A program made the translations under genes and the position numbers. DNA of 64,000 bases, from positions 47,835 to 111,834 of the forward strand of contig CACMFU010000003.1 in NCBI GenBank assembly GCA_902613065.1, given 5' to 3'. The notes below the pieces were generated by a model, which was not told the DNA's origin, searched no databases, and was given only the letters and a program-made list of their open reading frames with translations. The stretch is from an uncultured Pelagibacteraceae bacterium (lineage in GTDB: Bacteria > Pseudomonadota > Alphaproteobacteria > Pelagibacterales > Pelagibacteraceae). This document shows, piece after piece, positions 44,833-53,515 of the stretch; position 1 is the first letter of the stretch; each line of letters begins with the position of its first letter.

Positions 44833-45765
44833 ATGAAAATTTCATCTGAAAAAACAGATCTAAAAAAAACATATTTAGCAATTGCTACAATGCTCTTAGC
44901 AATTTTATGTATAGATCTTTACATGGTTATTATTAAATTTTTAGGTGATGAATACTCAATAATTCAATTAACTTTATTTAGAAATGTAGCAGCAATTATA
45001 CCTTTGTTATTATTGATCTTATTCACAAATGAATTTTCAACAATATTCAAAAACTTAGGAAATAAGTTTTTGATATTGAGTTGTTTGAGAGGAATATGTT
45101 TTCTTTCTATGAATGTATTCATTTTTATCTCAGTAGTAAATCTGGAATTTGCAACAGCAATGACGCTAACCTTTTCATCACCTTTCTTCATAGTAATACT
45201 ATCAATAATTTTATTGAGTGAAAAAATTGGTATTTACAGATGGTCAGCAGTTATAATTGGTTTTGTTGGTGTAGTTATGATAATGAAACCAACAAGTGAA
45301 ATTTTTAGTTTGTACTCAATTTTTCCAATTCTAACCGCTATAGCATGGGCTTTCACTGTCATAATTTTAAAATTCATTCAAGGCAATCATTCAACTGCAA
45401 AAATTCAGTTATACACATTAATATTTAATGTCATTGGTGGTTTACTTTTATTTTTTGTAACTACAGGACATGTTGAAATTAAAAATTTTAAAGATTTTAT
45501 TTTGATGACAATGACTGGAGTTTTGGGTGGTACAGCTGCAATATTGTTTATTTATTCTTACCGTTTAATTTCAGCAAGTAAAATAGCTTCATTTGAGTAT
45601 CTTGGGATACCGTCATCTTTTATTCTTGGTTGGATTTTTTTTAATGAAGCTCCATGGAGCCAACTATTTCCTGGAGTAATAGTAATTATTTTTGCTGGTA
45701 TGATTATTATATGGAGAGATAATATTAAAAAGAAATCAATAGAAGGTAATAAGCAAATTTATTGA
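44833..45765 (+). CDS. EamA/DMT-family transporter, copy 2
   Basis: 310-residue membrane protein with ten predicted helices and two EamA repeats (FATAMTLTFSSPFFIVILSI in the first; SKIASFEYLGIPSSFILGWIFFNEAP in the second). RWSAVIIGFVGVVMIMKP is typical. Probably an exporter of a small metabolite. Its 3' end overlaps ProV by seven bases. Resembles the copy at 57907-58854 more than 41276-42178. Confidence 0.88.
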   Translation: MKISSEKTDLKKTYLAIATMLLAILCIDLYMVIIKFLGDEYSIIQLTLFRNVAAIIPLLLLILFTNEFSTIFKNLGNKFLILSCLRGICFLSMNVFIFISVVNLEFATAMTLTFSSPFFIVILSIILLSEKIGIYRWSAVIIGFVGVVMIMKPTSEIFSLYSIFPILTAIAWAFTVIILKFIQGNHSTAKIQLYTLIFNVIGGLLLFFVTTGHVEIKNFKDFILMTMTGVLGGTAAILFIYSYRLISASKIASFEYLGIPSSFILGWIFFNEAPWSQLFPGVIVIIFAGMIIIWRDNIKKKSIEGNKQIY

Positions 45766-46805
45766 TTTGATCTCATAGATTTCATGACTATTACTCTGTC
45801 TATTTCACCTAATAGCTTTCCACTTTCATTACAAACTACTGGATAAGTTTTATCATTATCAATTAGCCTATCTATCAAATTTTCAATTTTAGAATTATCT
45901 AAAATATTATCTTTTCCATTCTCAAATAAATTTTTTGTTTCATTGCAGCACTCAGTTCTCATAACTTTGCCTGCACTTAATACTTTATATTTAGGAACAT
46001 CTTCACAAAAGTCTTTAACATATTGATCTTTCGGATTAGATACAATTTCTTCAGGTGTACCCACTTGAGAAACTTCTCCATCTTTCATGATTGCAATGTG
46101 GTCTCCCATTTTAATTGCCTCTAAAAAGTCGTGAGTTATAAATACCATAGTTTTTTGAAGCTTTTCTTGGATCTTTAAAAGCTCATCTTGCATCTCTCTT
46201 CTAATCAAAGGATCCAATGCTGAAAAAGGTTCATCAAAAATTAATATTTCAGGATCCACAGCTAGTGCTCTTGCAAGTCCTACCCTTTGCTGCATACCTC
46301 CAGATAATTCTCTTGGATAATTATTATGCCAACCATCTAAGCCAACCATTTTTAAAACTTCCATTGACTTTTCTGTTCTTATATCTTTTTTTGTTCCCCT
46401 TACTTCTAATCCATAACCAATATTTTCTAGGACTGTTCTATGAGGAAATAAACCAAAATGTTGGAAAACCATGCTCATTTTATTTCTTCTTAATTCTAAT
46501 AATTCACTTGCACTCATTTTTGTAACTTCAACATCATCCATTTTCACTATGCCAGCTGTTGGTTCAATCAATCTCGAAATGCATCTCACTAGTGTTGATT
46601 TTCCACTACCAGATAATCCCATTACTACAAATGTTTCACCTTTTTGAATTGAGAAACTGACATCTTTTACAGCAACAACATGTCCTGTCTTTTCTTGAAC
46701 TTCCTTAATACTTAAATTTTTATCAAGGTTTTTAATAATTCTTTTTTCGTCTGGTCCAAATAACTTCCATATATTTTTACAAGTGATTTTTTGTTCTACA
46801 GCCAT
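45759..46805 (-). CDS. proV: Glycine betaine/proline-type ABC transporter ATPase (ProV/OpuAA)
   Basis: 348-residue ATPase of the QAT family with the long N-terminal lead (IRNIWKLFGP-like KNIWKLFGPDEKR), Walker A GLSGSGKSTLV near residue 63, Q-loop VFQHFGLFPHRTVLENIGYGL, signature LSGGMQQRVGLARAL, Walker B ILIFDEPFSALDPLI and a C-terminal CBS-like region (about 270-345). Divergent from the permease, which starts 78 bases away, so the two parts share a regulatory region. Confidence 0.93.
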   Translation of the reverse strand: MAVEQKITCKNIWKLFGPDEKRIIKNLDKNLSIKEVQEKTGHVVAVKDVSFSIQKGETFVVMGLSGSGKSTLVRCISRLIEPTAGIVKMDDVEVTKMSASELLELRRNKMSMVFQHFGLFPHRTVLENIGYGLEVRGTKKDIRTEKSMEVLKMVGLDGWHNNYPRELSGGMQQRVGLARALAVDPEILIFDEPFSALDPLIRREMQDELLKIQEKLQKTMVFITHDFLEAIKMGDHIAIMKDGEVSQVGTPEEIVSNPKDQYVKDFCEDVPKYKVLSAGKVMRTECCNETKNLFENGKDNILDNSKIENLIDRLIDNDKTYPVVCNESGKLLGEIDRVIVMKSMRSNQ

Positions 46806-46840
46806 TTTTAATAAATAATATTACCCCAAAAATAGACAAT

Positions 46841-46861
46841 ATTTTACTTTAAATGTAAAAT
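46841..46861. promoter_or_regulatory. Inverted repeat in ProV/ProW divergent region
   Basis: Seven-base arms ATTTTAC and GTAAAAT around a TTTAAAT centre, in the 77-base space between the divergent proV and proW genes. Symmetry of this kind is common for a repressor or activator site controlling both genes. In AT-rich DNA chance is a real alternative. Confidence 0.3.
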
Positions 46862-46882
46862 TATTTATTTTAACTTGCAGAC

Positions 46883-49003
46883 ATGGCTACTAGAACTGAT
46901 TTAATAGATAAATCAAATCAATCAAAAAACATAATAACTTATGTAATTATTGGAGTTGTTTTTTTGGTAGCACTCTGGCTATCTACTCAAAGTGAAGGGC
47001 CTTCAAAATTTCCTAAAGAAGTCACTGATAAATTTACATTTACAGCTTGGGTGAACGATGGAGAAGATTATTTAAAAAAAAATTACAGATGGGTCACTAA
47101 AATTATAGCAAGCTATATAAAAGAAACTTATTATTTTTTAGAAGACTTTTTGCTTGAGTCTCCTTGGATTTTGATAGCTGCAATAATTGTTATACCCTGC
47201 ATAATTGCAGGTGGATTGCGATTGGGAATTTACTCTTCTTTTGTAGTTTATTTTTGGGGAGCAACAGGAATGTGGGAACCATCCTTACAAACAGTTGCAT
47301 TGATGGGTCTATCAGTTTTATTGTGTGTATTTTTTGGATTTATACTGGGTGTCTTGTGTTCACAAAGTAATAGATTTGAAAATTTCATGAAGCCAGTATT
47401 AGATACTATGCAAGTCATGCCAGCATTTGTGTATTTATTCCCAGCATTATTTTTTTTTGGGATTGGAGGTGCGCCAGCAATATTAGCTACCATGATATAT
47501 GCGATGCCTCCAATAATAAGATTAACGAATACTGGCATAAGGCAAGTGCCAGCTCAAACTATAGAGTCTGCAACTTCATTTGGTTCAAGTAAACTTCAGC
47601 TGTTATTTAAAATTAAAATTCCATTATCTTTACCAAGTATAATGATGGGTATTAACCAAGTAATAATGATGGCATTGGCATTAGTAGTTCTTGCATGTTT
47701 TATAGGTGCCGAAGGTATTGGTGGTCAAGTTTGGCAAGCAATAAGAAGATTGGATGTTGGCTGGGCAATGGAAGGTGGGCTATGTATTTTATTTATGGCG
47801 ATAATGTTTGATAGATTTAGTTTAGCGTTTAGCAAAGATAAAGAAAGACTTCCTTCAGATGTTCAAAGATTTTATTTACTTCCTCAAAGTTGGGAAAAAT
47901 ATCAAATCGCAAAAATTTTAGAAATGCCATTAAGTTTTGGAAATAAAATTTTAAAAATCATATGTGAAACAGTTACATCTGCTATAGCAACAGTATTTAA
48001 AGTCGTAGTTTCAATTTTTAATAAATCTACAGCAGAAAACATCGGTGAATTTATTAGCAAAAGATATTATGTTATTCCTTATTTTTTAGTTTTATTTCTA
48101 ATTGCATTTATTGATCATTACTTTTTAGAAATAGGAACATTTCCAAAAGAATGGAAATTATCAATAAGACAACCAATTACTAATGCAGTGGAAAGCTTGA
48201 CTGTAAATCCAGGATTTATTTCTTTTGCAAAAGGTTTAAGAGCTTTTGTTTATTTAAATTTGTTAAGACCTTTGGATGTTTTTCTAACTCAAATACCTTG
48301 GTGGTATACATTAGCAGTATTTTCGGCTTTAGGTTATGTAACTGTTGGAATAAGATTTGCAATAATTACTGCGGTCCTTCTTCTATTTATCGGTGCATGT
48401 GGAATATGGACACAATCAATGATAACTTTATCATCAGTACTTGTGTCTGTTGTGCTGTGTTTTGTTATAGGAGTTCCTCTTGGAATAATTGCATCTTACA
48501 ATGAAAGATTTAGAAATATTCAGAACGTTGTGTTGGATGCAATGCAAACACTTCCTTATTTCTGTTATTTAATTCCTGTTCTAATGTTTTTTGGTGGTGG
48601 AACAGTGTCAGCTGTTCTTGCAACTGTCATATATTCAATTCCACCAATAATTCGATTAACATCACTAGGTTTAACACAGGTTTCTGGTACTTACTCTGAA
48701 GTATCGAGATCATTTGGCGGAACACTTATTCAAACATTAAATAAAGTTAAATTTCCTTTAGCTATTCCAAGTTTAGTTATTGGATTTAATCAGACTGTAA
48801 TTATGGCTTTTGCTATGCAAATAGTTACACCACTTATTGGTGGTAAGGGTTTAGGTTTAGAAGTATTTAATGGTCTTGCGAGATCAGATACTGGAAGAGG
48901 ATTAGCAGCTGGTATCGGAATAGTATTATTGGCTATTATTATTGATAGAATTACACTTGCGTGGACTAAGAAACAAAGAGAAGCTTTAGGCTTAATAAGC
49001 TAA
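46883..49003 (+). CDS. proW: Double (fused) ProW-type betaine ABC permease
   Basis: 706-residue permease made of two ProW/OpuAB permease units in tandem. Unit 1 has VLDTMQVMPAFVYLFPALFF at about residue 170 and unit 2 VLDAMQTLPYFCYLIPVLMFF at about 546; both continue with YxxPPIIRLT. The linker region (about 320-460) includes membrane spans and a charged stretch. Normally two copies of one permease pair up; here the pair is one chain, so the halves can diverge. Divergent from proV, followed by ProX. Confidence 0.92.
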   Translation: MATRTDLIDKSNQSKNIITYVIIGVVFLVALWLSTQSEGPSKFPKEVTDKFTFTAWVNDGEDYLKKNYRWVTKIIASYIKETYYFLEDFLLESPWILIAAIIVIPCIIAGGLRLGIYSSFVVYFWGATGMWEPSLQTVALMGLSVLLCVFFGFILGVLCSQSNRFENFMKPVLDTMQVMPAFVYLFPALFFFGIGGAPAILATMIYAMPPIIRLTNTGIRQVPAQTIESATSFGSSKLQLLFKIKIPLSLPSIMMGINQVIMMALALVVLACFIGAEGIGGQVWQAIRRLDVGWAMEGGLCILFMAIMFDRFSLAFSKDKERLPSDVQRFYLLPQSWEKYQIAKILEMPLSFGNKILKIICETVTSAIATVFKVVVSIFNKSTAENIGEFISKRYYVIPYFLVLFLIAFIDHYFLEIGTFPKEWKLSIRQPITNAVESLTVNPGFISFAKGLRAFVYLNLLRPLDVFLTQIPWWYTLAVFSALGYVTVGIRFAIITAVLLLFIGACGIWTQSMITLSSVLVSVVLCFVIGVPLGIIASYNERFRNIQNVVLDAMQTLPYFCYLIPVLMFFGGGTVSAVLATVIYSIPPIIRLTSLGLTQVSGTYSEVSRSFGGTLIQTLNKVKFPLAIPSLVIGFNQTVIMAFAMQIVTPLIGGKGLGLEVFNGLARSDTGRGLAAGIGIVLLAIIIDRITLAWTKKQREALGLIS

Positions 49004-49005
49004 GA

Positions 49006-49058
49006 CAAATAGTACTATTTGCAAGGTTTACATACCAATACATTTTGATCTAAAATGT
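49006..49058 (+). promoter_or_regulatory. Palindrome and AT hairpin between permease and ProX
   Basis: A perfect 16-base palindrome, CAAATAGTACTATTTG, at 49006-49021, then arms ACATTTT/AAAATGT (49040-49046 with 49052-49058) followed by a T-rich run. The second looks like a weak terminator-type hairpin separating permease from binding-protein transcription; the first could be an operator. The ProX gene then has a clear GAGAGGA ribosome site. Confidence 0.4.
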
Positions 49059-49089
49059 GTTTTTAATTAATTAAAAAGAGAGGAAATAA

Positions 49090-50094
49090 ATGAAGTTATC
49101 AAAAAAGATATCAGCACTAATTCTTTCTGTAGCTCTGTTAATTGGAAGCTTTGGTCAAGCCAATGCAGCCAAAAGACTTCACGCAGCTATAGCAGATTGG
49201 ACTGGTGGGATAATTACGTGCGAAGTTGCCGTAGCAATTCTTGAAAGAGAAATGGGATACAAAATTAAACAAACTGTATTTCCTTCAGGAACTGGTTTAT
49301 GGGAAGCAATCGCTGCAGGTGAATTAGACTTCGCTTGCGAAAGTTGGCCAAGTTACGCTGAAGCTGACACTGTTATGTTAAAAGAGGACTTAATATACGA
49401 AGGTAAAGTCGTTGGAACATACAATGGTGATGGAAGTGTAGACTTACTTGGAACAGCAGGAATAATCGGTATGTCAGACTACTGGATACCAAGATATGCT
49501 GCTGAAGAACTAGGTATTAAAACTTGGAAAGACTTAAATAAACACAAAGCAAAATTTGCAACAATTGAAAGTGGTAAGAAAGGTAGACTTATTGGATGTC
49601 CGGTTGCAGGTTGGAACTGTCATGACCAAAAAAGACTTGATCTTTTAGGAATAGACTTCCAAGCTGATGAACTTGGAACAGAGGCTGCTGCTATCGCAGA
49701 AGCAAAAGCTGCTTACATGCGAAAAGAACCATTCCTACTTTATCTATGGTCACCACATTGGTTCTTTGGTGAGTATGATATGGTTGGTGTACAACTTCCA
49801 GAACACAAAAATTGTGAAAGCTTCACTGAAGCAAATAACTGGAAAGATTGTGGAACTGCTGCATGGCCAGCAACTGGTTGGGCTAAAGATTACACGATGA
49901 ACTACGGAAACCCAGCTACTTTTGCTAGCGCAGAACATGCTGATGCTAAAAAGTTCTTTGAAAAAATGTCTTTACAAAATATTGACCAAGCTAAAATGTT
50001 AGTTGAAGTTGATATTAAGAAAAGAGATGTAAAAGAAGTTGTTAATGAGTGGTTAGACAATAATCCAGACAAATGGAAAAGTTGGCTTCCATAA
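49090..50094 (+). CDS. proX: Glycine betaine-type periplasmic binding protein (ProX/OpuAC)
   Basis: 334-residue binding protein with a signal peptide (KISALILSVALLIGSFGQANA). Mature start RLHAAIADWTGGIITCEVAVAIL and LWEAIAAGELDFACESWP fit the OpuAC family, which uses an aromatic cage around quaternary ammonium groups. Trp is frequent in pocket-like sites (WGLW-type stretches near LYLWSPHWFFGEYD). Preceded by a strong SD and followed by a terminator. Cargo could be glycine betaine, choline, carnitine or gamma-butyrobetaine. Confidence 0.9.
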   Translation: MKLSKKISALILSVALLIGSFGQANAAKRLHAAIADWTGGIITCEVAVAILEREMGYKIKQTVFPSGTGLWEAIAAGELDFACESWPSYAEADTVMLKEDLIYEGKVVGTYNGDGSVDLLGTAGIIGMSDYWIPRYAAEELGIKTWKDLNKHKAKFATIESGKKGRLIGCPVAGWNCHDQKRLDLLGIDFQADELGTEAAAIAEAKAAYMRKEPFLLYLWSPHWFFGEYDMVGVQLPEHKNCESFTEANNWKDCGTAAWPATGWAKDYTMNYGNPATFASAEHADAKKFFEKMSLQNIDQAKMLVEVDIKKRDVKEVVNEWLDNNPDKWKSWLP

Positions 50095-50116
50095 TAACTC
50101 TAAAATAAATTAGATA

Positions 50117-50149
50117 AAAAGGGCTTTGATTTTCAAAGCCCTTTTTTTT
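50117..50149 (+). terminator. Rho-independent terminator after ProX, possibly bidirectional
   Basis: Stem AAAAGGGCTTTG / CAAAGCCCTTTT (12 base pairs, 50117-50128 with 50134-50145) with a five-base loop and a T run on the plus strand. An A run before it gives a usable T run on the minus strand, so it may also end the convergent dioxygenase gene, whose stop lies at 50148. Confidence 0.9.
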
Positions 50150-51272
50150 ATTTCTTAAGATAATTTAATCTACCCACAATTTCATCTCTATCCATGTAAT
50201 AACCTTGTAAGTGTCTGTGTCCAGAATTTGGATCAAATTCAGTTCTTCCATGAAGCACTCTTCTATTATTGAATGTATATATATCTCCTGGTCTTAGCCT
50301 AAATTTAATTTGAAATTTGTCATCGTGTAAAAGTTTTCCAAATTTATGATGAGATTTATAAACTTTATCCATTTGATCTGGGTGACAATCTAATGCATCC
50401 ATGGTTGCAGTACTAAATCTAACATCATTATAATCACCATCTTTTGTTAGACTTATTGCAGTGCCATAAAAGCTTCTATGAGCTTCTTGTGTGTAATCTT
50501 TATCTCTAAACTTTAAAGGAATCTTTGTAAGTGTATCAAACGTGTCTCTGTCGTTATTCTTTAAATATTCTGCAACAGCGAATGCATCTACTGCTGATGA
50601 GTCACCACCTTTTGCTGAATTAACTAAACAATGTAAAAATTGATACCCAGGAGGATTTTCAAACCATGGTAAATCCATATGATTTTGAAGTGCATGAGCT
50701 GTATAAGCTGAGTTATTAGGTTTTGGTATATTTATAACTTCAAAAGGTGTTTTAAAAAATGTCTCTCTTGTGTGACTAATTCTGTTTAAAACAGGGAACG
50801 CTGAATTTTTTTCTACTGGAGCATTATAAATTATTGCTATTCCTTTATAATGAAGAAGCTCTAACCATTTAACTAATCCCTCTTCGGATGATATAATTTC
50901 ATTGTGATCTATATATATACTATGAATATTTTTTTCTAAACTGCCATCCCATAATTGATAAGGTGATTTGTATTCTTCGTTATTTTTAATTGTGTAACAA
51001 TTTTCTCTAAGCCAACTAATATCATAATGGCTTACATGATTTCCCTCACTCCACTCTATTTCTAATTTACCATCGCTATTAAGATTATATTTTTTTGGGT
51101 TTATATTTTCTGATACATCTAAAATATTAAACATTCGATGCCTAGAATCTTTATCGTGTGCTGTAGGGCAATTATCTCTAAGCCACATATAATTAAATTT
51201 ACTCTCTTTCCCGTCATCCCAAATTACGTGAAGATAAGTCCCGTTTTTTGAGATTTTTGAAATTGAGTTCAT
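50148..51272 (-). CDS. Gamma-butyrobetaine dioxygenase-like Fe(II)/2-oxoglutarate enzyme
   Basis: 374-residue TauD/BBOX-type hydroxylase, expected to turn gamma-butyrobetaine into L-carnitine using 2-oxoglutarate and O2. N-terminal DUF971-type domain (YMWLRDNCP, about 29-36), catalytic domain with HxD iron ligands H198 and D200 (LQNHMDLPWF), distal H341 in RRVLHGRTEF, and 2-oxoglutarate Arg in GHRHLQGYY. In human BBOX1 three Cys and one His hold zinc; here only C35 and H82 align by eye, so the zinc site is probably lost. ATG at 51272 preferred over an upstream TTG. Trimethyllysine dioxygenase is the alternative. Confidence 0.8.
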   Translation of the reverse strand: MNSISKISKNGTYLHVIWDDGKESKFNYMWLRDNCPTAHDKDSRHRMFNILDVSENINPKKYNLNSDGKLEIEWSEGNHVSHYDISWLRENCYTIKNNEEYKSPYQLWDGSLEKNIHSIYIDHNEIISSEEGLVKWLELLHYKGIAIIYNAPVEKNSAFPVLNRISHTRETFFKTPFEVINIPKPNNSAYTAHALQNHMDLPWFENPPGYQFLHCLVNSAKGGDSSAVDAFAVAEYLKNNDRDTFDTLTKIPLKFRDKDYTQEAHRSFYGTAISLTKDGDYNDVRFSTATMDALDCHPDQMDKVYKSHHKFGKLLHDDKFQIKFRLRPGDIYTFNNRRVLHGRTEFDPNSGHRHLQGYYMDRDEIVGRLNYLKK

Positions 51273-51374
51273 AATCAATATCAATATAAAATAATTTAAT
51301 GCTCAATTCAATTATTAGTTGACATATTAATAGTTGGAAGATTTGACAGTTTGAATTATCTTTTAAAATTAAAA

Positions 51375-52160
51375 ATGAGCATAACCTTAAAAAATAAAAA
51401 AATAATCATATCCGCAGGAGGTTCGGGTATTGGATGGAGTTCGGCAAAAATATTTTTAGATAAAGGTGCAATAGTATATCTTTGTGATATCAATCCAACT
51501 TTTCTGAATAAGTGCAAGAAACACAAGCTCAATAATAAAAAATTATTTGTATTTCAGTGCGATGCCTCAGATGAAAACCAAGTAAAAAATTTTTTTAACA
51601 AAATATTAAAAAAAACAAAAAAAATTGATGCTTTAATAAATAATGTTGGAATTGCTGGACCAACTGGGACACTTGAAAAATTAAAAAGCAAGGATTGGGA
51701 AAATACATTAAAAGTTAACGTTATTAGCCATTTTTATTTTTCAAAATATTCAATTCCATTGCTAAAAAAAAATAAAGGTGGAGCTATAATAAATTTATCA
51801 TCAACCGCAGGAATATTTGGATTTCCATTAAGATCTCCTTACTGTGCAAGTAAGTGGGCAGTTGTTGGCATAACCAAAACACTGGCAATGGAACTAGGAA
51901 AATTTAAAATTAGAGTAAACGCTATTTGTCCTGGAACAATTAAGGGAGATAGAATGGGTAGAGTTATAAGGGATAAATCGAAGTTTTTAAATGTTTCAAA
52001 AAAATTAATAGAAAAAGAATTTGTTTCAATGACTTCAATGAATACCTGGGTTTATGAAGAGGATATTGGAAGGATTTGTAGCTTTTTAATTTCGAATGAT
52101 GCGCCAAGGATATCGGGACAAGTAATTGCTGTGGACGGCAATACTTTAAGAATGCATTAG
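51375..52160 (+). CDS. Short-chain dehydrogenase/reductase
   Basis: 261-residue NAD(P) SDR with glycine motif SAGGSGIGWSSA, NNVGIAGP, catalytic Ser in LSSTAGIFG, Tyr/Lys in YCASKWA, and PGTIKGD after. ATG at 51375 is preferred over an in-frame TTG at 51351. Converges on the GFA gene with a three-base gap; divergent from the dioxygenase across 102 bases. A 3-hydroxybutyrate or carnitine-type alcohol are plausible substrates given the context, but that is inference. Confidence 0.88.
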   Translation: MSITLKNKKIIISAGGSGIGWSSAKIFLDKGAIVYLCDINPTFLNKCKKHKLNNKKLFVFQCDASDENQVKNFFNKILKKTKKIDALINNVGIAGPTGTLEKLKSKDWENTLKVNVISHFYFSKYSIPLLKKNKGGAIINLSSTAGIFGFPLRSPYCASKWAVVGITKTLAMELGKFKIRVNAICPGTIKGDRMGRVIRDKSKFLNVSKKLIEKEFVSMTSMNTWVYEEDIGRICSFLISNDAPRISGQVIAVDGNTLRMH

Positions 52161-52163
52161 TTA

Positions 52164-52577
52164 TTAAACTTTAATATTTTTTTCGCTTATTTCCATAAAT
52201 GGAAAATGAGATTCTTTATAATGTATGTTCTCTGCTTTATTTAAAAAACTTATGTCGTCTAGTAAACCTGCATATAAATAGTATTTTTTATACTTTTCTA
52301 CATAAGTTAAAATAGGAGCAGCACATTTCCCACAAAAATGTTTTTTAATTTTATTACCACTGCCACCTTCATGTTCATAAATTTTTAATTTAGACTTATC
52401 TATATCTAGTGCTCCATCTCTAAGTAGTATAATTGTCATTATTCCTCCTATTTTTTTTCTACAATCAATACAATGACAATTGAAAACTAAAGGGACTTCA
52501 TCAAGCTTAACCTTAAAAGTTATATTTCCACAGATACATCCACCAGTTTTATTTATAAAAATTTTTTCTTTCATCAA
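52164..52577 (-). CDS. GFA-family zinc protein, copy 1
   Basis: 137-residue protein of the glutathione-dependent formaldehyde-activating-like (GFA/CENP-V) family. Zinc cysteines: GGCICGNITF, FNCHCIDCRKKIGG, HFCGKCAAPI. The family name comes from early claims of formaldehyde activation; the function is not settled. It overlaps the carnitine dehydrogenase stop by four bases (ATGA) and is thus co-transcribed with BKACE and dehydrogenase, an association worth testing. Confidence 0.85.
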   Translation of the reverse strand: MMKEKIFINKTGGCICGNITFKVKLDEVPLVFNCHCIDCRKKIGGIMTIILLRDGALDIDKSKLKIYEHEGGSGNKIKKHFCGKCAAPILTYVEKYKKYYLYAGLLDDISFLNKAENIHYKESHFPFMEISEKNIKV

Positions 52578-53515
52578 TTTCTAATTTTATTCTCATATTT
52601 TTTTCTAATTTTTAATACATCAACTAAATATTGGTCCCTGATATTTGAAAGCATATTAATTGATTTACCTTTAGCTTGTTTTTTTGTGCCTGATATAAGT
52701 TTATCAGATAATTTATTTGTTAACTTTGGAGCTTTTAATTTTGTCCAAGGTAATTTTAAGGCTGGACCAAATTGCTTTAACATATGTTTCATTCCTGCAT
52801 TACCTCCAGCAAGATGAAAGGTTAAAAAGGTGCCCATTATTGAGTATCTAAGACCTGGTCCATCTTCTATTGCACGATCTAATTCCTGTGTTGTTGCATA
52901 ATTTTCATTAATAATATGTAGACCCTCTCTCCACAATGCCTCTTGAAGTCTATCCGACAAATAACCTGGTAATTCTTTTTTAAGCATGATTGGCCTCATT
53001 GAGATTGATTTGTAATATTTGTTTGCATCTGAAAGAAACTTTCTTGTAGTTTTTTTTCCAGGAACTATTTCAACTGCTGGCAATAAATACGCTGGATTAA
53101 ATGGATGTCCAATTATGCCTCTTTGAGGATTTTTACTCTTAGAAAAAATTTTAGAGGGCAAAAGACCTGACGAACTTGAAGAAATAATTACATTTGATTT
53201 TACATATTTAGAGATTTTTTGGATTAAATCAGTTTTAACTTTATAATTCTCTAATACACTTTCTTGAACAAAATCCACATTTAAAAGAGCCTTTTCCAAA
53301 GAATTAAAGAATATTAAATTTTTAATTAAAATTTCTTTTCCAAAAAGTTTTTTTATACTTTTTGAAGTTCTTTTTATTTCTTTTAAAACATAGTTTTTGA
53401 GATTTTTGTTTTGATCATATGCATGAACAATTTTGTTGTGAGCTAAATTTCTTATTATCCAGCCAGTCCCTATGACGCCAGTTCCAACTATTCCTACAGT
53501 TTTAATTTTTGACAT
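52574..53515 (-). CDS. L-carnitine 3-dehydrogenase
   Basis: 313-residue 3-hydroxyacyl-CoA dehydrogenase-fold enzyme, oxidising L-carnitine to 3-dehydrocarnitine with NAD. Rossmann GTGVIGTGW at about 10-18, SSSSSGLLPS, GHPFNPAYLLPAVEIVPG, and the C-terminal signature GPGLRYSIMGTFLTFHLAGG with FGPALKLPW that marks carnitine dehydrogenases. Free-standing, unlike species where it is fused to the thioesterase, which here is a separate gene at 55327. One-base overlap with BKACE upstream. Confidence 0.88.
   Translation of the reverse strand: MSKIKTVGIVGTGVIGTGWIIRNLAHNKIVHAYDQNKNLKNYVLKEIKRTSKSIKKLFGKEILIKNLIFFNSLEKALLNVDFVQESVLENYKVKTDLIQKISKYVKSNVIISSSSSGLLPSKIFSKSKNPQRGIIGHPFNPAYLLPAVEIVPGKKTTRKFLSDANKYYKSISMRPIMLKKELPGYLSDRLQEALWREGLHIINENYATTQELDRAIEDGPGLRYSIMGTFLTFHLAGGNAGMKHMLKQFGPALKLPWTKLKAPKLTNKLSDKLISGTKKQAKGKSINMLSNIRDQYLVDVLKIRKKYENKIRN

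Noticed and set aside
51273..51284. Start of the BBOX-like gene at 51284
   Set aside because: That codon is TTG; an ATG lies four codons later (51272) and fits the family start better.
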